DNA of 64,000 nucleotides from Ditylenchus dipsaci (Eukaryota; Nematoda; Chromadorea; Rhabditida; Anguinidae). Positions 10,832 through 21,125 of the stretch are shown here, piece by piece (positions within the stretch are counted from its first letter, which is position 1; the number at the start of each line of letters is the position of its first letter). Location of the stretch: positions 310,001 through 374,000 of the forward strand of contig SADC01001329.1 of assembly GCA_004194705.1 (NCBI GenBank). The letters are read 5' to 3'. Made by a program: the position numbers and the translations under genes. The notes under the pieces were generated by a model, which saw only the letters and a program-made list of their open reading frames with translations, had not been told where the DNA came from and searched no databases.

Positions 10832-11536
10832 TGGCGCTACCGGAGTATACCACCCCCCCCCCCCCCAAATGAAATTTTTTTAAAGTGTTTCCAAATACTT
10901 TAAGTCGACCTAAAATTGCCTCAGAAGCTCGAAAAAGACATTTTTTTGTGTTGTAGTCAATAAAAAAATTGAGTTTTGGGGCCACCCAAAAGTACCTATT
11001 TTGACCGTTTTTGAAGGGATTTAGGGCTATTTCGGGTGGGAAAGGACCGAAAATAGACCAATTTAGTGTAAAAATGAAGATGTTGAACATAGTTTTGTTG
11101 ACTGGGGCCTACCGCATAAAGAAACTCTAGTATGCATCCATTTTTATGCTTCCAGAGTCACTTTCGAGTGATTTGTGTCTAAGGTATGTGGGTGTGCGCA
11201 TCTCAACCCCAAGCGACCAAGCCCCTGCGCCCGAAGGGGGCGCAGGGGGCTTGGTTGGTTAGAGATGCGCGCACTCACTTACCTTAGACATAATTCCGAG
11301 CAAGACTCTTGAACAAAATTGCATTTAGAGGCTCTTTTTGCCCAGCTCCAGAAACAGGTAAAATGTCAAAACAGGCAGATGGTCAAAATTTCAAAATGCT
11401 CAAAACTCGATTTTTCATAGACTAGAACTTCATAGACTTTTTCATGCTTCTGAGGCAATTTTAGGTCGATATAGGGTGTTTGGAAACACTTAAAAAAAAT
11501 TTCATTGGAGGGGGGGGGGTATCCTCCGGTAGGGTC
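10832..11536. mobile_element. Poly-C/G-ended element with central palindrome
   Basis: The left GGCGCTACCGGAGTATACC plus C tract pairs with the right GGGGGGTATCCTCCGGTAG. The arms continue inwards for about 100 bp (AAGTGTTTCCAAATACTTTA, then CGACCTAAAATTGCCTCAGA). The middle holds the 115-bp GC-rich palindrome at 11177-11291. Confidence 0.7.
11177..11291. repeat. GC-rich central palindrome, copy 1 of 7
   Basis: The arms GTCTAAGGTATGTGGGTGTG and, on the other strand, GTCTAAGGTAAGTGAGTGCG enclose AAGCCCCTGCGCCC / GGGCGCAGGGGGCTT. Other copies: 27375-27453 (shortened), 40447-40555, 45089-45195, 47140-47248, 49269-49375, 57836-57950. Confidence 0.85.
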
Positions 11537-12956
11537 AATTTTTTTTATCTTCATTACCAAGGTGAAAAAACTAGAAACTTATGTGAAAATTTTGAAACTA
11601 TAAACTACATATGACATAATCCACAGGGTGTCCCAAAATCACGCGTGCATTTTGAAAAATTTTGCGAGGCAGCTCCTTGCCCTGTCGCTTCCTGAATTTT
11701 TTTTTCGAAAATCTCCTCATAAGTGTGATTTTATAGAAAAAAGTAGTGAAACACTTACGGTAATGTGACCACCACGGTCAAACTCACGCCATATAGTTTT
11801 TTCTGTTCTGCCAATTGCTGTGTTTGAAAACGGCCTATATGCTTAGAGAGTTCACACTCTTTGCTATACCCGTATTCATATTGGGTCCAAAACACTACAA
11901 ATATTCTTTTTTATGAAAAACATGGCCGAACAGCAGATATAATAAGAGTTACACGCGAAAAATGTAAGGAATCAATAAAATTCAATTCAAAAAGTTAAAT
12001 AAAAGATGCACAAAACATCGCTCAAAATTGTGAAAATAGACATCAAAGAGTATAAAATTCTAATGATCAAAAAGAGATAAAATTTTTATAATTTTTTTGA
12101 ACAATTCTTGCATTATAAAATTCGAATCAGACGGCCGGCAGACGGCCAGCCGTTAGGAAAAAAATCGCACGGCCGGTCAAAATGTCTAGGACGAGGACGG
12201 GACGCCGTCCAAATTTTGATAAACGCGGTCACTATGATTTTGGGCAAGTTTTCTGTCTTTGACGTTTTCGACCACATTTACAAGATTTTTTAGTATCTAA
12301 AAGTTACAACTGACGTTCAAAACTGTTTTAGGCGTTTTTTACATCTTTTATTCTTTACGGCGGCCGACCTGGTTAATTTTCCAAAGTTCAGTAAGATAGT
12401 TACAGGCTATATTTTAATCATACCACAAAAAGGTGTACAAACCGAATTCTCAATTTTTAGAAATTATAATTGGAATTGCTCGAAAATCCCACCCGTCATA
12501 AAAATGTACACTAATTCAAAACGACATTTCGAAGGTTCTTCTTTGATCCATAGGTGCCATTTTACTTTTCCTTAAACACTCAAACCTCAACTTAACACTA
12601 CAACGGTTCAGCGGCGACTTTGAGCAGTTGGATTCATTTTTCGACGCTGATTCCGAATATGGTCACAGAATTGAAAATGTGTTGTTTTGAGAGGGTAAAC
12701 AGCCCCTTGAATTAATACACTTGAAAATCAGAAAAGGCAAATTTGTTTTGATTGTTTTGTGAGATTTTTTCATATAGGAAGAAATGTTAGATAGCTTGTT
12801 TGAAAGCTCAAATCATTATCTTTTTAACGACATATTGTTTTGACATTTACGAGAAAAAAATTCAATATTTTTGATCCAAAGAAACATTTGTGTCATTTTT
12901 TCAAGAATTGTGTTAGTATTTTAGTGTGCAAAAAAAGCACGTTGTAGTCTACAACC
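11537..12956. other. Gene-free interval
   Basis: AT-rich text without a credible exon. A lone mariner-type end ACAGGGTGTCCCAAAATCAC starts at 11626 with no partner found nearby. Near 12120-12220 there is a GC-rich GACGGCCGGCAGACGGCC patch of unknown origin. Confidence 0.4.
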
Positions 12957-13170
12957 AGGGATGAGCTTTTGTAACTATTTGCGAGAAATAGTTACAATTT
13001 TTGTATTTGAAAAATATTTACAGCCTGTAACTATTTTGACCTTTGTAACCAGTGTTGGGAATTTCCAAAAATCTCGTACTCGTACTTCGTACACGTATTT
13101 TTTTGATCTCGTACTTCGTACTCGTAATCGTACCGTCTTTCAAAATTTCGTCGTACTCGTAGCGTTGGTC
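12957..13170. repeat. Two truncated hAT ends
   Basis: CAGGGATGAGCTTTTGTAAC at about 12957 and CAGTGTTGGGAATTTCC at about 13052 look like hAT 5' ends (CAGNGNTG). The second is followed by a GTACTCGTACTTCGTA repeat run. No matching right ends were found, so both are fragments. Confidence 0.45.
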
Positions 13171-13230
13171 AAAAACAACAACGTGCGTGTTGAATATTTG
13201 AAGCAGCTTGACGAATATAACGAACTTCTA

Positions 13231-13772
13231 TTAAAGGGGCATGCTCGCCGCCGATGGAAATATTTTGAAAGGCGGGTACCAGGTTAATTCAAACGAGAAT
13301 TATTTTAAAATAAATTTCAGTTGAGTACCTTGCGGGCATAAGTAATCAAAAACTGTTATTACTTTCAATAACATCGCTGGCCTAGTGGGATAGCGGCGAC
13401 GAACTGCGAAAGTTGGTCGTCGGTTCAATTCCCACTGGAGGTATAATTTTTCCTCGACTTTTCCGAAATTTCTTCAATTAATTCTCGTTTGAATTTTGGG
13501 TGTACGGTCAGTTCGCCCCATGATCAGTTCGCCCGTTTGTGTTTTAGGCTTAGGCTTAGGCAAGGGTAGGCCAGCGTATGTTAGGACGGACTCAAACATG
13601 TTCCCGAACTACAAAAAAGTTAAAAAAAATAAGTTTGGGTTTGTTTTTTGTGACCTAATGGTCATTTTTAAAAACGGGGCGAACTGATCTTGGGGCGAAC
13701 TGACCTGTCTCCTGAATTTTGCTGGTACCCGCCTTTTAAAATATTCCCATCGGCGACGAGCATGCCCTTTAA
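13231..13772. mobile_element. TTAA-flanked MITE with tRNA-like core, interrupted copy
   Basis: Same family as 3196-3516 with TTAA at both ends, GGGGCATGCTCGCCGCCGAT arms and the tRNA-like segment at about 13376-13446. A 214-bp GG..CC element has inserted into its right inner arm at 13499-13712. Confidence 0.8.
13499..13712. mobile_element. Nested GG..CC TIR element, 9-bp TSD
   Basis: TGAATTTTG occurs directly before (13490-13498) and after (13713-13721) and once in the uninterrupted sister copy near 3460 (there TGAATTTCG), confirming the boundaries. The ends are GGTCAGTTCGCCCC-type inverted repeats. Inside is (TTAGGC)3 text followed by GGGTAGGCCAGCGTATG. Size, GG ends and 8-9-bp TSD recall Merlin derivatives. 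Confidence 0.85.
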
Positions 13773-13825
13773 TGAGTGGGATTTTTTCAGCTAATATAAA
13801 TTTTAAAACTTCTAACTTTTGACAG

Positions 13826-13955
13826 ACGACTTCATGCCATCCAAAAACGTGAACATCGTGGAAAGCTCAATTCAAGTGAAAGCTGCGGATGAGGAAATGT
13901 TTGAGAACAGCGATGAAAACGTCAAGCGAAGCGTTGAACACAATAAGGAAAGACA
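13826..13955 (+). CDS. Orphan exon of unidentified gene
   Basis: Preceded by CTAACTTTTGACAG and followed by GTAAGA. Read from the third base it gives DDFMPSKNVNIVESSIQVKA followed by an acidic, Lys-rich stretch ending NKERQ, with no stop in this frame. Codon choice is unlike the surrounding AT-rich repeats. I could not find its neighbour exons and do not know the gene. A sequence-search hit would settle whether it is real. Confidence 0.45.
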
Positions 13956-14293
13956 GTAAGAAATAAGATTGTTGATGTTAAATTTTCGTTGTTGAGGTCG
14001 TTTAACAATCCTGATTCAAAGATTTCAATGAAAATTTTGTGCTCCAAACTGATTCATCTAGTTTATTTGCAGCGAGAATAAAATATCGGAAAACATCTGA
14101 AGACATAATATCTTATTTAGCTTTTTGTTCTGTTTTGTTGTTGCGTTCTTAGTCGTTTACTAAATAAAATCATAGCGTACAATTTTTTTGTTGAAACTGT
14201 TTGAAAAGCGCCAGAGGCGCCAGTAAAGCTAGTTATGTACAGTAACTTTGTTGAAAGGCGGGTGGCACTGAAATTCAAACAAGAATTAATTGG

Positions 14294-14400
14294 ACAAAGC
14301 TTTTTCCTGCTGCAAAAAGACTTTTTTTGCTGCAAAAAATATTGTTTGCATAAAAAAGCCGATTTGCTGCAAAAAAGTCTTTTCGCAGCATAAAAAAACT
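14294..14400. repeat. Inverted short array of the GCAGCAAAAAAAG unit
   Basis: Several TTTTTTGCTGCAAAAA units occur, the reverse complement of the 5303-5600 array, next to a GGCGGGTGGCACTGAAATTC stretch resembling the TTAA-MITE inner arm. Confidence 0.6.
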
Positions 14401-14444
14401 TTATCGGAATTAATTGAAGGCAATATGGTAAAAGACAAGGAAAA

Positions 14445-14530
14445 AGTATGCTTCTAATCGGAAGCTAGCCGACGACCAACTCTAACACTGCGCAGCTGCT
14501 TTACCACTAGGCCACCGATTCTATTTAGGC
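14445..14530 (-). other. Degenerate tRNA-like segment
   Basis: On the minus strand GGTGGCCTAGTGGTAAAGC (A box) is followed by GTTGGTCGTCGG and a weak B box (GGCTAGCTTCCGA). It shares words with the MITE-borne tRNA-like segments at 3341 and 13376, so it is probably a related SINE-like relic. Confidence 0.45.
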
Positions 14531-14796
14531 CACAGCTTAGCGAATTCTCAACAAAAGGTGGCCTAATTCTGTGTTATCGTACTCAGCACCATAGTCGTAT
14601 TCAGGGGGGGGGGCTAGCCGGGTTATAGACCCCCCCCCTCCCGTCTGAATTTTTTAACCTTTTTTTTTTATTTTTTCAGCCTTATTCCGCATTTTTGCCA
14701 GTTTAGCATCCCCCTCCAAAAATCCTCGGTATGCCTATGCTCAGCACATCGCAGGCTTTCGTTTGAGCCCAAACACTCAATTTCCCATTTACCTAG

Positions 14797-16506
14797 GGGT
14801 CCGAGCAAGGGTAATACTTTAATCTAGTACCAAAATACTTATTTCTAGTACCAAATTACTTTTTTCTAGTACCAAAACCAAAATTTTGTCACTTTCGACT
14901 TGTTTTTGCTAGATTTTTTTATCAGATCATACTTTCATAGCTACTTTAATGAGAAAACAAATTTTTTCCATATAGAAGGTGCTCTTTTCCCGTTGCTTAT
15001 CCGTTTATTGAGCATACTTACCCCTCTCGAGATCGACGACTGGGATTTCAAAAATCTGGTCAAATCTGCGATCAAATCATCTTGTCCTAGCTAAAATCAG
15101 GTGCTCAGCATACTTTGTGATGACTGAAACAGCAAAACAGTAGTGGTTTACCTCACAAGTTAAAAAAATGAGCAAAAAATTCATGAACCCTTTCAGGGAT
15201 AATTTAACGAAGTTATGCTCCTACTCAGGGTTTTCAACCGTAGTTCTCGTTTTTCTTAACAATACCTCTTATCTTTGATAACCATGTTAAGTTTTTTATA
15301 ATAATAGAAGCTCAACTTTATCTTCGAGTTTATTTCATGTTTACTATCCAACATTGTAACAAATATTTCAATGATTAAACTGTTGCGTTGTTCTTCCTTC
15401 GGTAGCCGCTCTACCTCGCTTTCGTTTGCCCTCTAGTTTTCTAGTCCTTGCTCCAAGACAATTAGGTGTTCCTCAGAAAATGGGTTTCATAACACAAATT
15501 TATAAAGCTACATGATTCTGTCAGGCAAATCAACCTGTATCTCAATCTGCAAATTTCTAGCCGTCTTGTTTCGTGCAATTCCCTCTTTGATTGTTTCCTT
15601 TATTGGTGAGCTGAGTCCTTGCGCCTCATCATTGTGTTTTACGTGCACTGAATGAAAGCTAAACGATTCGACGATGATACTGTTTGAGTCACATGGCCTT
15701 CGAACACAGATTAACGCAGAGCATTCGTATCCCTTTCTTTGTGAGTACAAGCATTTGTAATAGGCGATGAAATGTTTCTCCAAATTAACAGACTTGCTCC
15801 TAGTTAAACAAAATCAAGCTTAGGTAAACAATGAATAGTTTATCATACTTGGTCCAGGTGCCTTTGTTTGCATTCAACCATTCCTCGAAGCTGTCTTCAT
15901 CTTCAAATTGACGTATAGGCAAGTATTCACGCCCCGCTTGACGTTTTTTGACTTGTGATAGCGTACCGAATTCTTTTATCTGGCGTCAACTAAAAGAGAA
16001 ATTTAAAAAACTATAAAATCATCCATAAACTAATCAATTTTCACAAACTTCGTGCACGTAAAAAGGGTAGCTATCTCTACTCCTGTTGGACCCAAGGTCA
16101 TAAGGCTTTGAAATAACTTTGCTGTTTTAGCGTGATCAAGGTATGATTATTGAATATTTTTACGTGTATGAGATGGTCAAACGATAGATTCGATTGGATT
16201 CTTAAAATAACAATTTTCTATCTGGCAGGTGAAAGGTGTAACAAGTTGAACAGCTATGGAACGGGAATTAAGCATTTCCGTTATGGAAAACCTATGCTTT
16301 ATCAGTACAATAGCCATAAAAAATGATCTGCTGAAAAATCTATCAAAAACAGACTTAAAATGACTAAAAATCGAATATGGAACTAGAAATAAATAATTTG
16401 GTACAAGAAATAATATTTTTCAAAAAAATCGATTTTGGTACTAGGAAAAAGTATTTTGGTACTAGAAATAAGTATTTTGGTACTAGAAAAAAGTACCACC
16501 CTCCGA
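14797..16506. mobile_element. MULE-like element with TCTAGTACCAAA subterminal repeats
   Basis: The left end (about 14797-14880) and right end (about 16433-16506) are inverted and each carries three TCTAGTACCAAA(A/T)TA repeats spaced about 23 bp. Between them on the minus strand lie MULE-type transposase fragments (15508-15960). A clear TSD was not found. Confidence 0.6.
15508..15960 (-). pseudogene. MULE-type transposase N-terminal fragments
   Basis: Two exon-like blocks. The block at 15849 to about 15950 reads ..LPIRQFEDEDSFEEWLNANK and ends at a GT donor. The block from 15799 down to 15508 reads KHFIAYYKCLYSQRKGYECS and later HVKHNDEAQGLSSPIKETIK. The Y-x-C..C / H-x-K-H pattern followed by GLSSPIKETI..TA matches the FLYWCH-like zinc-binding start of animal MULE-type proteins. 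The catalytic DDE part is not present. A partial copy of the second block is at 16654-16796. Confidence 0.55.
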
Positions 16507-16544
16507 CCAAAGGACAAATTACAAAACTTCTCTTTTAAATATTA

Positions 16545-16857
16545 ATAATATTAGGAGACCCAAAATAAGTAATTTTTTTATAAATAAGTACGTATGAGAG
16601 CCATTTTGATATTATCGAATATGGAACTAGAAATAAATAATTTGGTACAAATCTGCAAATTTCTAGCCGTCTTGTTTCGTGCAATTCCCGCTTTGATTGT
16701 TTCCTTTATTGGTGAGCTGAGTCCTTGCGCCTCATCATTGTGTTTTACGTGCGCTGAATGAAAGCTAAACGATTCGACGATGATACTGTTAGGAGTTAGG
16801 AATATTAGGAGACCCAAAATAAGTAATTTTTTTTATAAATAAGTACGTATGAGAGCC
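16545..16857. repeat. Patchwork duplication joining two distant pieces
   Basis: A ~60-bp direct repeat (ATTAGGAGACCCAAAATAAG.., 16547-16605 and 16800-16857) brackets an insert made of a copy of 16365-16400 (TCGAATATGGAACTAG..) fused to a copy of 15546-15684 from the MULE exon. Confidence 0.75.
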
Positions 16858-17099
16858 CTAAATATATTTATTAAAAATCTATATTTTATAATTCAATTCT
16901 TTAAAAAATTTTATTTATTTTTTTCAAAAGATGTGCCATTCATAGGCTGATTTTCTCGCTTTAAATGGCTAAACACACCATTTATTGTAAGAAGTGGATC
17001 CAAAAATATCACTATTTCAGCCATAAAACTATGTGGCAATCGGCAGAAGGAGCAGTTGGTGTTTTGATGGGACAGAAGTCTAAGGCAAGAAATGGTGAG

Positions 17100-17175
17100 T
17101 CAGGTCAAAGCCGCTAGATGTCCATATCTCGGCTGCCTCTTTACCAGTTGAACCCCACTCAATCAGGGAACAGCT
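17100..17175 (-). other. tRNA-like relic
   Basis: Minus-strand text GGGGTTCAACTGGTAAAGAGG resembles an A box of a tRNA, followed by a GCCGAGATATGGACATCTAG anticodon-arm-like stretch and GCGGCTTTGACC. The B box is poor. Probably a decayed tRNA-derived repeat. Confidence 0.35.
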
Positions 17176-17774
17176 GAGGCAGGCAAGCTGTCAAAAGTGT
17201 GTCTTACTGCTTGAGGATCAGGGCTGAACACCCACTCTTACCCAAGTTCTTTGTTTTGATCGCATTCTGGCCAGTGTTTTTAAACAGAGACTCGACTCTA
17301 CTTTTCCTGCTTCTGCTTTCCTAACCAACCGGTTGGGGGGGGTGTTATTGTCTAAATGTTGTTGTGGCTGCCCATTTGGAGGGGGATCTAGACTCCTCTC
17401 ACCCTCCATATGAATAGCTATTGATTTGCAGTGGTTGATTTGACTTAGCTATGCTGTTACACACTCACTCATTACTTACTTTTGGTCTGGATATTTGATT
17501 ATAGGTTTTTGGGGTATATTGGAAATATATTATCTTGAAACAGCATACACTTTTGTTGTATTTTGTTCGCTTTTTACATCTTTTTTCAAATCCCACCGTT
17601 ACTGTTAAAGGTCGAGGAGGGGGGGGGCTATTTTATGTCCGGAGAGGTTTCGAACGGAAAGTTGAAATATGTAATAATATTCAAAATTAATTGTCGTTTT
17701 TTGAGCTTGTTTTATTAAGAGATAAGAGCTTGTTTTATTGTTGTAACAGTAACATATAAGTTCAACAAAACATA

Positions 17775-18792
17775 TTAACGGTTTGATGACAAGAAGTTTG
17801 TGATCTTTGGCTGGTTTTGTTTCTTTTGACGCTCTTGATAGAAGTAGTCATCCAGAGCATCGGTATGACGGAGCACGGTAGCATCAGCAGCATTCTCTTA
17901 CACGTATTGACGAATGATTCCAAAGGCGGTTTGAGCATCGAGACGGCTGATCGGCGGCTGATAAATTCCCACGAACTCTTCATCCATAGCTTCGCTTTCG
18001 CTGGCAACGTCATCTTCTTCCATTGTTACATCGTCCACGATTTCAGCCAACGAAAGAGCACCACCTACAACAAATATTTGCACAGACGAGGACAGTGATT
18101 CGTTCTTTACTTTTTTTCCGCCAGTGCATCTATCACCTGTGTACATAGGGAAATGTAGCATATGTCACAACAACAAAATAATAACCAACCTTTCATCGCA
18201 TATTAGGAAGGAGTTGCAAGAAAAGACCAGTTTCATCAGCGTTGAAGATGTCATCGCTCGAAAAAGAAGTCAAAGAGTCTTGTAGAATTTGAAGCTGACA
18301 ATCCCTGAGAGACCCAACATCGACTGCTCCAGCTTCTCCTTGCTCAGTCTTAAAACGTATTTCGTGACGGTCCTTGATTTTCTCTAGCCAACCGTTGCTC
18401 GCTTCAAATCCAACAATACCCAACTGAGCCGCTATCGCCAGTGCTTTTTCATAAAGTTCGATCCATAAACTAAAAATACAACAGAAAAAACAGATGCATT
18501 AACCTTTGTCAACTCGCCGGTAACCGGGACATTTTGACTTCTGACTTGTTTGTGCGACACGATAAGCGCTTTTTTCCATCTGATCATGCTTGCTTGTCGC
18601 CCTCTTTGCTTGGCTGCCACTGCCCATTGCTCCGAGAATCGCTTCTTTGTTTTTCAGGATATTTTTCACCGTCTCGCTTGGAAGCTTGAACAGTTCCGCG
18701 AGCTTCGTTTGATTAGCCGTCGTTTCAGCCGCCGCAATGACCGCCTTATTTGTTTCCAACGTTAGAGTGCTACGCTTTTTTGGAGTTGACAT
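17775..18792 (-). pseudogene. Tigger/pogo transposase, internally deleted and frameshifted
   Basis: N-terminal part: MSTPKKRSTLTLETNKAVIA, a CENP-B-type helix-turn-helix with ETVKNILKNKEAI, then a second DNA-binding half with RSQNVPVTGELTK in a shifted frame. The middle has GFEASNGWLEKIKDRHEIRF and DIFNADETGLF, the latter holding the first catalytic Asp. The frame then jumps (about 18161-18193) straight to an acidic C-terminal region (EIVDDVTMEEDD..) and IIRQYV, so the block with the other two catalytic Asp residues is missing. Order and motifs are canonical Tigger. Confidence 0.85.
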
Positions 18793-18834
18793 CGAAATAA
18801 CTAAAACTACAAGCTAGATGGTCTTATATCGAGG

Positions 18835-19002
18835 TTTTGTTTCTTGGAAGGGATCATGCTCGAGGTGGCCTTATATCGAGGTGGTCTTATATCGAGGGTA
18901 AGCTTCCTTGTAATCAAGGTAAATCCAACCAAACCGGTCTCGAGGTGGTCTTATATCGAGGGTGGCTTTATATCGAGGTGGTCTTATATCGAGGTTTGAC
19001 TG
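18835..19002. repeat. Tigger right end with repeated GAGGTGGTCTTATATCGAGG
   Basis: GGTGGTCTTATATCGAGG is repeated four times and ends ..GAGGTTTGACTG followed by TA (19003-19004), the hallmark outer end of Tigger elements. I did not find the matching left end below 17760, so the copy may be truncated there. Confidence 0.7.
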
Positions 19003-19003
19003 T

Positions 19004-19206
19004 ATAAGCTTTTTATGATGTAATTCTGTACTCAGTGGGCATGAAAAAAGTAACTTTCAAGTTAAAAAATAACAAATTAGAGTCGGCTTTAGAATTTTCA
19101 CCTTCGAGTTCATCTAATTTCCTAGCTCCATTGTGGCCAAGCCTATATAATTTATTTGGTCTGCTCATGTTCACTAAGTACAGAATTACATCATAAAAAG
19201 CTTATA
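19004..19206. mobile_element. 203-bp TIR element next to the Tigger end
   Basis: ATAAGCTTTTTATGATGTAA and its exact inverse end form ~34-bp TIRs. It abuts the Tigger TA site. Non-coding. Confidence 0.75.
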
Positions 19207-19988
19207 GCATAAAATTTAGTAAATAAAATGAAAATCAAGACAAAAAACGACAATTATTTTCAAGTATTCTTTCGAATTTTCAACTTTCCGTTCGAAACCT
19301 TTCCGGACATAAAACAGTCACAGCCGCCACTTTTCTGTTTAAAACCAATTTTCATGTATTTTTCGCGATTTTTTGTCAAATATTCTTACGGAACACTCAA
19401 GTACAACTTCTTAGCTTTCTTTTAAGCACAAATACGTATAATTAAAGTTGCTTCTGAAAAAGTTTTTCTTGCCCTCCAAATTAAAGATGGTGGATTTTAG
19501 CTTGGATTTAAGAATATTTTTTTTTGGATTAAAAAAAATATTTTTCAACCACACTCGGGGTGGGGGATTATTAGAGAATGTGGGATTATTAGAGAGTGGG
19601 GGATTAATAGAGAATATACGGTAACCCTTTGTAATGATTTAAGTCATTTTTAAAAAATGGTTTTTTTTCGGCAAAAAAGTCATAGTCACAAAAAAAATCT
19701 GCCGCGATAGAAAAACTCAGCATGAAATTCTGAATGAGAACCTACTGGTTTCACCGTCAGTAATTCTCATGTTAAAAAGCACTGTCTAAAAAGTCCTGGC
19801 CGTTGTATAAGTTTCTTTTTTTCCCATTTCTTTTCAGCCTTCGCCCCTATATCGATAGAGCTCTTAATCTTAATTTAAAACACGAAATTATGATTAGAAA
19901 CTTTGTAGGAATGCGCCGAAGGGTTGCCTTTTTAATCATGTTTCCAAGTTATTTTGGCAAGAAAATCTTTTCATGCAAGGAACGTATA
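19207..19988. other. Gene-free interval
   Basis: AT-rich; contains a half element of the ACCGTATTT family (GGGGGATTATTAGAGAATG repeated three times, ending AATATACGGTAA at about 19623) and a GTACAACTTCTTAGCTTTC segment repeated near 29480 and 29665. No exon recognised. Confidence 0.45.
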
Positions 19989-20393
19989 ATGGCTCATTCA
20001 CGTACTTTGAGTTGGATTGCGACTTCGAGTTCAAGTTTGAGTTCAGACTGAAGGTGTTCACGTAGCCGAAGATCCGAACTCGAACTTGAACTCGAAAGTA
20101 TTCACGTACTTCTAGTTTGAGATCCGACTTGAAGGTACACACAGAAAAAAGCTACAGAATCTCACCCCAGAGTGGCCAAAGGCACTGACAGTTGCTTTTT
20201 GTGAGGTTTACTAAAGAAAGGGTCCAAGTTATAAACATGAACACTTTCAATTTCGACCTCACACTTGAAATCGAACTCGAAATTTCGGGAAGCATGTGAA
20301 CACCTTCGAGTTAGAGTTCAAGATCGAGTTTGAGTTTGGATCAAAGGTGTTCACGGGCCGAAAATTCGAACTCGAAGTACGTGAATGAGCCAT
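19989..20393. mobile_element. TIR element with GAACTCGAA repeats
   Basis: The ends ATGGCTCATTCACGTACTT and AAGTACGTGAATGAGCCAT are exact inverted repeats; inside, TTCGAGTTCAAG/CTTGAACTCGAA and GGTGTTCACG recur in both orientations, giving several alternative hairpins. A 90-bp relative with GGCCTGTTCACATACTGAG ends lies at 27857-27944. Confidence 0.75.
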
Positions 20394-20525
20394 AAGAAAA
20401 ATTATAAATTGAGGTATGAAGTGCAAAGTCTTTGAGATAATGTAGTTAGCTCAGCCAGATTTTTGTCATTTCATCGCTCTCAAAAAATTTCTCAACTCCT
20501 ATTTTGCAAAATGAAAATTTTTACC

Positions 20526-20766
20526 CTAGTATACAACCCTCCCCCATTCGCATAAATTTTTCCTTTTTAAACTTAAGTAAAGAGTACTTAAATAGGTGTC
20601 CCAGACCCCAGAAAAAGTGCCTAAGACATTGATCAGTCACAACTTCTGTACGCTGGCATACCCCCGGTCCTAAGGGCTAAGCCTAAACTGGTTGTTTTAA
20701 AAGGGTAGTTACAGCGATTTTTAAAAGGTCAGATTTGGGGAGAGGGGTTATTCTATACTAACACCG
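20526..20766. mobile_element. Poly-C-ended MITE, GCTAGTATAGAATAC type, second copy
   Basis: The left CTAGTATACAACCCTCCCCC and right GAGGGGTTATTCTATACTAAC pair. The interior (CACAACTTCTGTACGCTGGC and GGGCTAAGCCTAAACTGG) matches 459-699 and 59490-59661. An inverted fragment of the same interior is at about 21885-22030 in the profilin intron. Confidence 0.65.
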
Positions 20767-21125
20767 AAATTTCATTGGCTAAGAATTTAAATTTGAACTT
20801 TGCATTATTTTTCTTTACACGGCGTAATTTTACATAAAGTTTTCTATTATCATGTAGCCCTAGATGGACTCAAACAGGGACATGTCCAGGAGGGGGTGTG
20901 TGAATTCTAACGGAGTTTAAAAAAATTCTGTATACGCCTCTGAACTGAATTTTATGGTTTAAGTTCATTCACAGATCATGCTTATTTTTAAGAAATGTGC
21001 CAACTTTTTCGAATTGGTTATAACTATTGCTTGGGCACCAGCCCACCAACCCCTTCCGTTACTGCCTTTGAATTGTATCATTTCTATGCTAATAGCTAAA
21101 TACTATATTTACATGTTTTCAGAAA

